A DNA stretch of 64,000 nt from contig JAEHOE010000222.1 in the NCBI GenBank assembly GCA_016858145.1, forward strand, positions 46,082 to 110,081, in the 5' to 3' direction. The DNA is from Edaphochlamys debaryana (taxonomy: Eukaryota > Chlorophyta > Chlorophyceae > Chlamydomonadales). Below, piece by piece: positions 22,901 through 33,952 of the stretch. The notes beneath the pieces were generated by a model, which did not search any database, was not told the DNA's origin, and saw only the letters and a list, made by a program, of their open reading frames with translations. The position numbers and the translations under genes were made by a program. Every line of letters begins with the position of its first letter. Position 1 is the stretch's first letter.

Positions 22901-25527
22901 GACTCGCCGCCGCCCGTTGGATATGAGCTCCTGCGCAGAGGGGCGCGGAGCAGAGGCGGGGGGGCGGTGGGCGCCAGCATGGTACCCTTCCGGGTGCACC
23001 GCCTCAGCTGGTCCATTCGCCGCCCCTCCGGGAGCGGTGCGTGTCACAAAGAAGCCTCACCTCACACAATCCGCCCACCGCACAACCCGCCCCACTATGT
23101 CCCGCAAGCCAACGCCCATGCTCAGAAAGAGCCACGTTGTCCCGACCTCCCCTTCACTCATCTCCCGCGCCCCCACGCCCTCCCCTCCCCCCCCCCACCT
23201 GCGGGTTGTTGGGGCTGAACCGCAGCGAGTGCTGCACGTCCCCCGCCGGCACCGCCGTGAGCACCGAGGGGCGCAGGGGCCCGGGGGCGGAGCCGGGCGG
23301 GGCGGCGTCGGCGGGGGTCAGCAGCGCGCCCATGGACCAGAGGGCAACCTGGGGGAGGGGACAGGAGGGGAAGGGGGGTGGTGTTCGAAGCTGATAAGCG
23401 GGAGAGCGGGAAGGTGGGGGGGGGGGGGGAGCGTGTGTGGTTCGTGTCGGAGAGCCATGGGGTGGGCGTCAGCAGCGGGAGGCGTCAACCACCTTCACCC
23501 TTCTTACCTGCCCGCTCCTTTCCTCCAGTCAGGCGGGAGACTCTATTCAGCGGAGAGCGAGCACATAAAGGCTCCCTGCGTTTGATCGCCGGGCCGGGCA
23601 TCTCCTGCCCCCCCCTGCCCCCCCCCCCCCCCCACCCGCCCACCTCCTGCTCCCCCGTCTCCGGGTCCGGCGCCGACACGCTGGCCAGCCACTGCCCGTC
23701 CGCCGACACGTCCATGGTGTGCACCCCGTGGCGGTGGGGGGCGGACACGGTGCGGGAGGGCAGGCCCGTGCGCACGTTCCACACCACCTGGGGGGGCGGG
23801 GCGCGGGTGTTTGGTTGCTGAGCGGGATCGCGCCGGCGCCAGGGAAGCATAGGGGGCGGGGGGGTTAACGGGGGGGAACGTGTTGTGGAAACCGGTCAAA
23901 GGCTGAAACAAGCGGTATGGTGGATCCACATCGCGTCGGTGGATCCCCGGCGACGACCGCCCCACCCGGGCACCGGTCCACTCCATTGGGTTCACTCCCA
24001 GCCCCTGCCCAGGACGGGTCCACGGGTGCACGGACGGACAGGGCACGGACGGCAGCCCCGTGCCAGCCAGGGCCGCATGGGCCCAGCGGCGCCCGAGGCC
24101 CTCTCAGCGCCACCGTGGGCCGTGCTCCAGCCCCTGCCCTGCACTGACATTGTCCCCTGGGCTGCGAGCCGCAGGTAAGGAGGGCATCACCTTTACCGTG
24201 CCCTCCCTGAGCTCTTGGTTCCAACACCCCGGCCGCTTGGTGCCCCACACCGCCCCTTCCCGCGCTGGGCTGCGCGGGCTGTCCCCGGGCAAGCGCCGGC
24301 CGGCGGCCGAAGGCGGGAGGCGTCGCCCGACCGCACCGAGCCCGGCCCTGGCCGGCCATGGCGGGCCCAAGCGGGCCCAAGCCCCGTGCCGCCAGCCGCT
24401 GTGGGGCCGCCCTCCCGGTGCCGCCGGCGCAGGGGGCTCAAGCGAGGGCCGCGCGGGCGCCAGCACGTGGCAGAGCGCCCGCCTGAGCTCCGTGGACCTG
24501 CCCCTGCCCCTTGGCCGCAGCCGCAGAAGCCACCAGGGGCTAGGGCGGGTAGCCACGTATTGGAAAGGGTAGCCGCGCGGCCTGGCCTGGGCCCGGCCGA
24601 TCAGGCGGGCAGCCACGTGCCGGAAAGGGGTAGCCGCGCGGCCTGGCCGAACTGGAGCCAGCCTGGTGGCCGCCAGCCCCTGGGTGCCGCCGGGGGCCGC
24701 GCTGGGAAGCAGCTGGGCAGGTGCCCAGGCTCAGCTGCGCGGCGCAGCCCGCAGCAGCGGCCCCCAGGCAGTTGCAAATGCAGCCTGCCAGCTTGGCCCT
24801 GGCCCTGGCCCCCAGGCTGTCGGGGTCGCGGCCTTTGACCTGAGGCGTGCCGCCTCACCTGCCTCCGCCCAACCTGCCACTCCTACCACACCCCACCACG
24901 CTGTCTGCTTCCCTGAGCCCCGTGCCCCCCCCTCCTGCCTCCCGCGGGCAGCCCCTGCCGCTCTTGCTCCCCAGGGCCCCCCCCGGCGACTCTTACCAGC
25001 AGAGCCTCTGGGCCCGTGTCCGCCGTGATCACATGGGAGCGGTCCTCCGTGGTCACGATGCACGTGATGGGGCTGGTGTGGCCCTGTTGGGGGGAAGGGG
25101 CAAGAGGGCAGCAATTGAAGGAGACGGGAGGGCAATAAAACATGCGGGTCTGGACCGCGGACGGCAGTTCTGCCCACGGGTACCGCGGCCCAGACCCCCC
25201 CTGCACTCCCCAGAGTCTGAGGCTCGAACTATGACCTTCCCAGACACGGCCCCCTACCCCCCCACCTGCAGGAAGACCTGTCTCCGCAGCCGCTTGTCAT
25301 AGATGACAGCGGTGTTGGCCGCTAGGTAGCAAATTTTGTCCGTGTAGCCATCGGACAGGTTGACCACGCTATGCTTGATGTGCGCTGAGGCCCCGAAGAC
25401 CCAGCTCAGGGCCTGCAACCACAGAAACCCCTCGTTTAGCGCTTCGCGTGTGGTATGGCCCACAGGCTCCAGACATGCGCCATCGAGGGTCGCGGCTCAC
25501 CAGAGCTTGCTGGTCCTCAGTCGCCAT
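16886..25527 (-). CDS. CFAP251: CFAP251 (WDR66), WD-repeat protein of the ciliary calmodulin/spoke complex
   Basis: Twenty-four exons in unbroken phase give about 918 residues: 25527-25501, 25412-25266, 25083-24997, 23787-23644, 23348-23199, 22930-22862, 22709-22623, 22345-22283, 22093-21919, 21711-21575, 21428-21285, 21038-20784, 20494-20375, 20144-20064, 19898-19784, 19546-19455, 19268-19182, 18981-18861, 18715-18558, 18313-18268, 18003-17909, 17639-17489, 17239-17177 and 17028-16886. The start ALSWVFGASAHIKHSVVNLS and GHTSPITCIVTTEDRSHVIT match the family opening, and WD-like blades run to about residue 720. The C-terminal 150 or so residues are an EF-hand/calmodulin-like region (VPVEMVPDLMRAAGFYPSES, KLTREQLLSLLQGAGEQMS). 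In Chlamydomonas FAP251 works with FAP61 and FAP91 at the base of radial spoke 3 in axonemes. Intron 3 is the largest (1.2 kb). Start Met 25527 is the only ATG in frame before a good donor. Confidence 0.93.
24548..24650. repeat. two-unit repeat inside CFAP251 intron 3
   Basis: Two units of about 57 bases share GCGGGTAGCCACGT / GCGGGCAGCCACGT followed by GGTAGCCGCGCGGCCTGGCC. They lie in the 1.2 kb intron 3, which otherwise shows no coding chain. Confidence 0.6.
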
Positions 25528-25927
25528 CCTAGTGTGTGCACTATATAGCGTTAGCAACTACGCAATGCGGTCTTGGTTCATCGCGTCAGCTTGTGCTCGG
25601 AATGCTTCGTCCCGCGGTCCGGTTTGCTTTGCGGCTATGTAATCACGTTGTCCTAGTTTCTTTGTCGACGTTTCGAGTTGGTGGTGAGCAGCGATTGAAA
25701 GCGGGAGGCGCGCGAGCTTGCATCGAAGTCCGGGATGGGCCTGCACAGGTGCGGGGACAGCTCACAGGGCCGCCTCGCAGGTCGTGCAGTAACCTCGCTC
25801 TGCAATCAATTTCTCGCGGCTCCCTGCGTGTAACGCTGCTCCCTGTATCAGCTCTGCGCTGCACTTCCGACACGCCCTCTGCTGTTTTCGAGCCCGAGGG
25901 CCTCAACACTCACCTCTCTCAGCTACA
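25528..25927. promoter_or_regulatory. divergent promoter region CFAP251 / lipoyl-KGD4 gene
   Basis: A 400-base gap separates the start codons of two genes transcribed away from each other. The sequence is less GC-rich than its surroundings and has few homopolymer runs. It must hold both 5' leaders and probably a shared promoter. No specific motif was identified. Confidence 0.5.
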
Positions 25928-28548
25928 ATGGCTGCTAGGTTGACATTGATGCACGGGATAGGGCTGTGGAGCGGCGCATCGGCACTTGCGCAACACGCTC
26001 CCGCCCTGGCACGCCTCTTGTGCGTATCGCGGATCCTCGGCTTCCCCGACGTGGTCGTGCCTTCCCTTGGCGAGTCAATGAAGGAGGGCACCATCGCGAC
26101 GGTGCTCAAGCAGGCAAGTGCGCGTGCATGGCGATGGGCCAGGGTTGCGGTTGCGGGGCCCGCTGCGCGTCCCTGCCGCCGCCGGGAGGCGGTGTGCAGC
26201 GACCTCCATGCCTTCTTGCTACCCGCGTGACATCGTCTCCGCCGGCGACCTCACGTGTGCGAGGGCGTCAGCGAACCCGCCCCCGGCCCCGGGGTGACAC
26301 CATCTGTCATGCGAGCACCCAGCGGCGAGCCGCGAGCGGCATCCAAAGCGGCTGTCGCGAGGACGACCGATGCATTAGGGGAATCCCTTCAAGGGGATGG
26401 GAGGTCGTGGTGGGTGATCAGCCCCAGCGAGGGCAAGCACGGGTCCGGCACAGGTGCCCACAGACCCACCTCCCCTCCTCAGTCCCTTTCCCGGCAGCCC
26501 CTAGCAAACCATGCAGGCTCTCTCTAGGACCCCTCGGTCAAAAGATGCAGCCGCGAATGGCACGGCCGCTACAGAGCTCGGTCAATTTGCTGCAATTGCG
26601 CTAACCGCTACGCCGGGCGCACCCCTTGACTGATGCTCGTGCTCGTGCTCGTGCTCGTCCGTCCAGCCTGGTCGCTGCGGTGCCCGGCCCCAAGCACCCC
26701 CTTCTCCCCTGATCACACCCTGCCCTCCCACCCGAGCGTGCACCCCTGCCGGCTGAGCTGTCCTCCCTCCCTCCTTGTCCTGTCTCGTCCTATACATGCA
26801 AGGATTCCCTGGCGTCGGCGCGGTCCCGCTCAGCAACAAACACCCTCCTCTCCCCCCCCCTGACAGGTCGGGCAGCCCGTCAGCGTGGATGAGGTCATTG
26901 CTCAGGTGAGGGGAGGGGAAGGAAAGCAGATCGTGGCAGGGAGGGAAGGAGAAGAGGGGCCTCGGTTTACGTAACCCCGTCCAGGTAGCGACGGCAAAGC
27001 AGGCCTGCGATCCAGAGATCCAGCGATCACGCCATCACCGTGCCGAACAACCCCCGCTCCCCGCCCCCTCCCATCTCCCCTCCCCTTCCCCCCCCTGACA
27101 GGTGGAGACGGACAAGGTGACCATTGACGTGAAGGCGCCGCAGGGGGGCTTCATCACCAAGGTGGGGGCAGGGAGGGGACGGGGTGGGGGCAGGGAGGGA
27201 CGGGGTGGGGGCAGGGAGGGACGGGGGTGGGGGCAGGGAGGGACGGGGTGGGGGCAGGGAGGGACGGGGCGGGGGGCAGGGAGGGACGGGGTGGGGGCAG
27301 GGAGGGGACGGGGCGGGGGCAGGGAGGGACGGGGTGGGGGCAGGGAGGGGACGGGGCGGGGCCAGGGAGGGACGGGGTGGGGGCAGGGAGGGGACGGGGC
27401 GGGGGCACGGAGGGACGGGGTGGGGGCAGGGAGGGACGGGGTGGGGGCAGGGAGGGGACGGGGGTCGGGGCAGGGAGGGGACGGGGCGGGGGCAGGGAGG
27501 GACGGGGTGGGGGCAGGGAGGGGACGGGGCGGGGGGCACGGAGGGACGGGGTGGGGGCAGGGAGGGACGGGGTGGGGGCAGGGAGGGGACGGGGTCGGGG
27601 CAGGGAGGGGACGGGGCGGGGGCAGGGAGGGACGGGGTGGGGGCAGGGAGGGGACGGGGCGGGGGCACGGAGGGACGGGGTGGGGGCAGGGAGGGACGGG
27701 GTGGGGGCAGGGAGGGGACGGGGTGGGGGCAGGGAGGGACGGGGTGGGGGCAGGGAGGGGACGGGGCGGGGGCAGGGAGGGGACGGGGCGGGGGCAGGGA
27801 GGGGACGGGGCGGGGGCAGGGAGGGGAGGTGAGGGCACGGAGGGAGGGACGCGCCCGGGATAGGCTGAGAGGGGAGGGGAGGGGAAGGGACGAGAGAAAG
27901 GGGTTCGGCATGGTGGTTCGGATGGAAGCAGCACCCATAGACCCCACCTTACCTCTCACCCCCGCAATCCAAGCGGCCCACCTCACCTCTCACGCCCACC
28001 CACCCGCCCCTCAACCCCACCTCCCACTCCAGGTGTGCGTCAAGGCCAGTGACGTGGTGACCCCTGGGACCGTGGTGGCGGTGGTGGGGGCCAGCGCGGG
28101 AGCGGCAGCGGGCGGGCCCACGCCCGCGGGCCCAGGCGGGCCCACCGGGGCCTCCGCGGGCCTGGGCCACGCTGCCACCGCCGCCTCGGCCTCCGGCCGC
28201 ACCCCCTCGATCCACTTCCCGCCCCGCGTAACGCCCGCGGGCGTTCGTATCAGCGACCTCAAGGGCGCAGAGTACGACGCCGCCATAGCCGCCGCCAAGG
28301 CCCCACCGCCGCCAACCGCCGCCCCGGCGGCGGCGCCGGGGGCAGCTCCAGCCGCAGCACCCGCGGCGCCTGCGCCGCCAGCGCCCGCAACCGGGGCGGC
28401 CGCGCCGGCGATGCTCAAGGCGGCGCCGCCGCCCAACCCCAAGAACCGGCTGCCCTTCATCACGCGCCCCGACGGCCGCGGGGGGCCGCCCCGCCGCCCG
28501 CTCAACGCGCGTGAGCTCGACCTCATCAACCTGGGGGGGGCCTACTAG
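25928..28548 (+). CDS. mitochondrial lipoyl-domain protein with KGD4/MRPS36 C-terminus
   Basis: Four phase-0 exons (25928-26113, 26867-26905, 27102-27161, 28033-28548) encode 266 residues. Residues 1-37 look like a mitochondrial presequence. Residues 39-114 are a complete plant-type E2 lipoyl domain (DVVVPSLGESMKEGTIATVL, VETDKVTIDV) with Lys80 as the lipoylation site. A Gly/Ala linker is followed by TPSIHFPPR (153-160), then RISDLKGAEYDAAIAAA, a long Pro/Ala linker, and RRPLNARELDLINLGGAY at the very end. The two short motifs match the conserved ends of KGD4/MRPS36, which tethers E3 to the 2-oxoglutarate dehydrogenase core. No peripheral-subunit-binding or acyltransferase domain follows. Likely role (inference): a lipoyl-bearing tether in that complex. 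Intron 1 begins GC instead of GT (CAG|GCAAGT). Confidence 0.85.
27165..27835 (+). repeat. G-rich minisatellite in intron 3 of the lipoyl-KGD4 gene
   Basis: About thirty units of 21-23 bases, variants of GGGACGGGGTGGGGGCAGGG, fill most of the 871-base intron. The plus (transcript) strand is almost free of C and T, giving runs of four to six G that could form G-quadruplexes in the pre-mRNA. It starts only a few bases after the donor site. Confidence 0.95.
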
Positions 28549-30096
28549 GCACCTACCTGGGGGCATGGTGGTGGTGGTGGAGGGTGGGGGGCGGCGGCGG
28601 TAAGGGCTTTGTTCGGCGGGCCCTTGAGAGGAGCTGGACCTGGGGCACCTGGGATGCGCCTGCTGAGGGGGGAGCCTTCGAGGCACATGGGTGCCGTCGA
28701 GGCCTGAAGCGCATGGACGGCACGGAAGCTCGACCTCGTCAACCTGGGGGGGGGGGGGTTCTATGGGGCTGCAAGGGCCTGCTAGGGAGCTGGCTAGGGA
28801 GCTGGCTAGGGTGGAGCAGGGTGGGGAGGAGAAGGGGGAGTGGAGCTGATGGGCCCTGAGAGGGATAGCTCGACCTTGCAAACCTGGAGGGGGTCCTTCC
28901 GAGGGCGGAGCCTTCTAGGGATGATCGCCGTTGCGGGGGGCGCTGGAGAGCTGGGCCCCGCTGGGCCCATGCTGGGCCCCACGAGGGCCGCCTGGACCCC
29001 AGGCCTACACCCTTCCCGCCGAGTACGTCGGGGTTTTGGAAAGGCATCGCTGTCACTCCTGGGGCTGAAAGCTTATAGACGTAAGCGGAGGCCATGCGCG
29101 GAGCTGGGCCGCGGGCGGGAGCCTGTGGGGCGCGTGCTGAGCGCGCTGCGCCTGGCGGCAGCGTGCTGAGGCAGGCGAGGGCGTGTGGAGGCGACTCGTG
29201 CTGCGTCCTGGGGTGCGGCTGGATGGGCGCTTGCCGGGACAAGTCGAGAGCTTATGCGGGGGGCTAGGAGACGGTGTGTGGTGAGGCGGACGGAGCTGAA
29301 TAGCTGGCATGTTGCGCATGGCTTATTGGCTGATTGTAGGGTACGTGTCTATGGGCACCCTAGGAAGGCGATTCGCCGTACGCCCGTGTCGCGCATGTTG
29401 GATTGGCCCTGCTGCTGTGTTGCGGTGGGGTAATCTAAGCGATTGATTGGAAGTTTGGCGTTGGCGCGTGCAGGGGCGTTTTGTCACCCCGCCCTGGGCG
29501 CGTGCTAGGCTTCGACGTTGGCTTGTGCAAGCTAGGCAGGAGGGCTCGGCAGGGAGCGGTGGGCACGCATCGTGTGCAGGGCTGGTGTGCGTCGGAGGCC
29601 GCGCGAGGCTTGCGCGTGGGTGGTGCCGTGGTGGCGCCAGGACCAGTCTGCAGGACACGTGCGGTCTCGATTACCGGCCTTGTGCCAGCATGCTACCGCG
29701 AGCGCAGTCCCTCTGCCCCCCCTCCCACATGCCACGCTCGCACCGAGACCCTTGCTTAGAGCGTCAGCAAGCTAGCGTCGATTACACTAAGCCTAAGCCA
29801 TGCCCCCCACACGTATACTACGGCACGACTGCCTAAGTGGGCCATGTGATTCGCCGTATTTTGCCCAGCTTGCATCCGCTTGCTCAGCAGTAGTTGACCC
29901 GCAAGCGCCTGTCATTACAGGGCCTTAGCCGAGTCCCGCACACGAACCGCACACGAATGAAGCTCATTCGCCTTACTCGCCCGCCCAGGGTGTATCCAGA
30001 ACGTACATGTCCTTAGTTGAGTCCATGCCCCGCCACGCGATACGCTATAGATCTCATTCGTCTGACACCGTATGCACAGCTTGCATCCACGTGTCC
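28549..30096. other. intergenic with decayed copies of the preceding gene end
   Basis: The first 370 bases hold imperfect repeats of the last codons of the lipoyl-KGD4 gene: the GAGCTCGACCTCATCAACCT of the gene returns as GCTCGACCTCGTCAACCTGG near 28731 and GCTCGACCTTGCAAACCTGG near 28868. The rest (about 28930-29910) is GC-rich without a supported exon chain. Confidence 0.5.
29915..29919 (-). promoter_or_regulatory. putative poly(A) signal TGTAA
   Basis: TGTAA on the minus strand, about 178 bases beyond the stop of the Cys-rich secreted protein gene. It fits the algal polyadenylation signal. Confidence 0.35.
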
Positions 30097-32815
30097 CTAG
30101 TTGACACGGAAGCAGGTGCGCCGCGAGTCCCACCAGTTGGCGCCGGTCGCCCCGCAGGTGCCCGTGAAGGGGTTCTTCCGCAGTGCGCACTGCCCTCCGC
30201 CACTGCCCACGCCGCCCCCGGCCCCCGGGCTGCCGCTCGCCGTCCGTGAAGACGTGAAGACGTAGAACTGGCAGTCGGCCACCTGGCGATAGGCGGCAAG
30301 GGAGGAAGGAGAGTGAAGGCGGGGCGGGAATGCGTGGGAATGCGTGGGCATCACCGATGACTGGCGGCGGCCGGCAAGGCCGGTGGAAAGGCGGGGTCGG
30401 GGTGTAACGAGCCAAGGCTTGCGAAGGGGGTCCAGGCAGATACGGGACGCAGGCCGTACCGCGGTTTGGGTACCACCTCCTGTGAGAGCCTACCGCCTTG
30501 CGTACCGAAGCTCTCGAAGGCCGCATCCACACACACACACACCTGGTCGCACGCTGTACGGCACTCGGCCTCGTCCTGCACCGGGTAGTCGGCGCACCCG
30601 CTGTCGCCGTCGTGCCGGTCGCCGGCGACCTCCCAGTTGTCCACGCAGCTGTAGCTGCCTGTGGGCCGTTGATCAATCAATGTACGGTGGCGGTTATTGG
30701 TTAGCGGTCGGGTACACTTCCCATGTCCAGCCCAGGCACGCTCATCGATCAGGTAGGGCTGTGCCCGCCAGCCCTCGGTGGCTGTTACATACCTCACCCC
30801 CCACCGCTGGCGCCTCTCACCGTTGTTGGGCCGCGCCCAGCAGGCCTGCAGCACGCTCGTGTCCCGCGCCCCCCCGAAGCCCTCGCCCCCCGCCAGGCTG
30901 CTGCTGCTGCTGCCGGGGGTGGGCAGGGTCCGCAGCGAGCAGAAGGCGCTGAAGGTGCGGAAGAGCACGGAGAAGACGCACCTGAGGTAGGGGGGCGGAG
31001 GTAAGGGAGGGGGCGGGGGAAGGACACCAAGGGGAGGGCCTTGGTGGTTAGGTACCCATCAGCCCCACAGCCCCACTCACTGTACGCTGGCCAGAGTCTC
31101 TCCACTCTATCTCCACACCACACCACCATGTCCTCTGCTTCATCCCCCAACAACCCGTGTGCAGTGAACGGAACCCCCCAAGGCAACGCAACGCACCGGG
31201 GGTTGGCCTGGCAGAGCCGTTGGCAGCCCTCACGGGTCTGGTTGAAGCTGGCGTCGACCTGCTCGCCGTACAGGTCCGTGCCGAAGGGCAGACAGCTGGC
31301 CCGTTGACCTGCGACGTACAGTACGGCAAAACGGCATGGAGTGGGCGAGTGCGGATGAACAAATCTCAAGCCCAAGCCCAAGCCCAGGCCCAAGCCCAAG
31401 CCCATACCCAAGCCCAAGAAAAAGGCCCCAAGAGGGGGGCATCACGGAAAGCGGTGGGCTGGATAACTACCCCCTGACCCCCCCCCCCTCCGCCCCGAAC
31501 GCTCACCCGTGCACCGGCCGCACGAGAGGGGGCACACCACGTCCGGCTGCGAGCGGCCGCCGAGGGTGGCGTTGCCGCTGCTGCTGTTGCCGCTGCTGCT
31601 GCTGCCGCTGCTGCAGCCGCCCGAGGAGGCGAAGGCGGAGCAGGCGGAAGGCTGCTCGTCGCGGCAGCGCCCGCCCACTGCAGGGGGGGAAGGGGCTTAG
31701 GAAGAGGGAGACCGGGGAGGGCGAGAAGAGGAGAGGCACCGGACCTCGTCAAAATCCGTCCGCACATACGCAGAGTCAGTGGCCCACTCCTGCAGCGCCC
31801 CCTCCCTCCCCCCACACAAACACGCCGCACGCACCCGGCCGCACGTACAGGCAGTGGCCCGCGCTGCTGGCGTTAACTCGGGGCCACACAGCGGCCTTGA
31901 TCCACCCCCCCTCGGCCCCCTGTAAGCCGCCGGAGCTGAAGCCGCGGCAGGAGGGGTTGCGGTCGCACATAGCGGCAGCGACTGCGGGCGGCAAGGGGGG
32001 GGGGGGGGGCGACGGGGCACGAGAGGCAGGGGGGTAGGTAAGCGTGGGGTAGGAGGGGCGCGTGTGGACACCGCCCTCGCTTACCGGCAGGGTCGCTGCT
32101 GCCGGTGCTGAAGATGTCGTCTCCGGGGTGGTCCTCGCCGCAGTACGGCGTGTACCCGGGCAGCTCCTGGCAGGCTGGGGGGCGGGGGCGGGGAAGGGGA
32201 CATCGGGGGAAGACAGGAGAGACAGGAGTCGCTTCGAGAGTGACCCCTCACACACCTCCGCGAACCACGGAACCGGGGGGGTCTGGGGCGCACTGCGGCT
32301 CATGCCCGGGCGCCGGCCCTGGCTCACCCGGGGGAGGCGACGGAGCGCCTGGCGGTACCGGTAAAGGGGGCGGTGGAATGGGGGGTGGAGGGCTTTGGGG
32401 CGGTGGGGAGGGCCGCGGCGGTGGCGGGCTCGGTGGGGGCCCCGGCGAGGGGGGCTCGGGCGAGGGGGGTGGGTCGGGCGAGGGGGGCGGGTCGGGCGAG
32501 GGGGGTGGGTCGCGTGCCTCCGGCGGGGGCCGGCGGCTGAGGACGATGAGCTTCAGGGACCGCCCTGACCGCTGCGGTAAGCTGCGAGGGCATGACGGTA
32601 CAACGACGGGCCAAGAAGAAGGATGAGAGCACGGGTTGCAGCAGGGTACGGTCGGTATAGGGGCTCTGGTGTCGTGGGGTCACGGTGTGGGCAATCGGCA
32701 GCAGGTGTGCGCTGGGTTTGGGTCCTCCCCACCTGGCGCCTGCAGGCCCGCACAGAGCTGCCAGGAGCGGTATCAGGGAGATGACTGCCGCGGTACCAGC
32801 GCGCGTCGAAGCCAT
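30097..32815 (-). CDS. secreted Pro-rich, Cys-rich mosaic protein (PAN-like and ShKT-like modules)
   Basis: The N-terminus MASTRAGTAAVISLIPLLAA is a clear signal peptide. A second exon (about 32590-32256) encodes a repeat of Pro-Pro-Pro-Ser-Pro-Asp type, like the hydroxyproline-rich rods of volvocine wall and matrix proteins. Exons 32174-32085, 31981-31835, 31677-31507, 31308-31197, 30981-30821, 30658-30543 and 30282-30097 follow in phase. They hold Cys-rich modules: one matching the ShKT pattern (CRDEQPSACSAF to CPLSCGRCTG) with a Ser/Gly insert, and at least two PAN/Apple-like segments (CQRLCQANPRC across an intron; CRTACDQVADCQFYVF). The likely place is the extracellular matrix or cell wall. 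The exon 1 to 2 junction is not resolved because the best donor (phase 2) and the acceptor frame disagree. Module names are inferred from Cys spacing. Confidence 0.68.
31372..31425. repeat. hexanucleotide repeat (CAAGCC)n in an intron
   Basis: About nine units of CAAGCC with minor changes lie in the intron between exons 31677-31507 and 31308-31197 of the Cys-rich protein gene. Confidence 0.9.
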
Positions 32816-33952
32816 GCGCGCTAGGCAGCTAGGAGCTCGCGGAGCTCTTGTGGAGACAAGGAGCCCCAGATCCACGGGCGCGGGCCCGGAAGGCCTGAAG
32901 CGCGATGAGCCTCCCACAGTGCGACGAAGACTCCGAGAGAGATACTATTAGTTAGAAGGCGACTTAGAGCAATGCAGAATGGGCAGCCGATAAGCTGGAG
33001 GCGCTACGATTGAAAGAGGTAAAGCGAGTTGGGTCGCAATGCTCGCCTGATGTTATATTGCGTTTAGCTGCTCAGTATTACTAGTCGTGTATGTAGCTGT
33101 GCAGCAACCTAGTAGTAGGAGGTCAAACGCGCGCCGTGTACGTTGGGCCCGGCGGGCCCGGCGGGCCCGACGCGGGGCGCTGCGCGCGAGCAGAGGCGCA
33201 GTAGAGGCCAGGCCACGTGAACGCTCGGTTGTGGTTATGGGCGATTGACCATTACCGGCGGCAGCAAAACTCTGACCGAGCTTACGGCTTCAATGCCCGA
33301 CGCACGGCCGATGGATGGCCTGTGTCCCGCTCAGTCCGACCGGGCGCTGACACGTACGGGCCTTCATGAAGCACTTGCAACCCGGGCCTCCCCGTCATCA
33401 CAGGTCCACAGCTGCGCTAGTCGCCCTGAAGCAGCACTCAGCCTTCTCCCAGCTCCGCGCCCGGTCCCAGGTTCGTAGACGACACTGCATGCCCGTTCCG
33501 CCCGGGCCCTTGCTTCAGTCCGCATCTGCGCTGATGCAGAGTCCTCCCCACAGAGTCCTGTCAGTGCCGCCCCTTACCTATCTCTCCTTCGGGGTTGTAT
33601 TCACCTCGCACACGGTGCGTTAGGTCCAACCTCCGGTGCCCTCCGTCCATCCATCTAGCCGTCCAGACTTCCTCGTCACCAAACTAGCTCTATGCTCTTT
33701 TCTTCATTGGTCCGAATTGCTTTCCGCGGAACCGCTTGCCCCTCCAGTATCCGCCATACTGGGGGGCAATCCAGCCGGGGGCAAAGCGTCCTGTGCCCAA
33801 CGTCCCACCCCAACGTCCGGGTGCTGCATGCACTTCCCGTCCTTCCATCCAGTCCGGCTCCAGCTCTTTCTGCCGACCTGAGTCATGCCCCCCTTCCGAT
33901 CTAACTCGCCCTCGCGCTCCCGTCGACGTCTCTTCCAGATACATTACCATAC
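32816..33952. other. intergenic between two minus-strand genes
   Basis: Holds the promoter side of the Cys-rich protein gene and the 3' flank of the MEKHLA gene. A GGGCCCGGC tandem repeat occurs near 33146-33170. No exon chain was seen. Confidence 0.45.

Noticed and set aside
27027..27986. 319-codon minus-strand Pro-rich frame
   Set aside because: It is the antisense reading of the same minisatellite; repeats of unit length near a multiple of three stay open by composition.
27184..28548. 454-codon open frame running into the lipoyl-KGD4 last exon
   Set aside because: Its first 220 codons are the G-rich intron minisatellite, read as Gly/Arg repeats. The spliced model explains the lipoyl domain and the phases.
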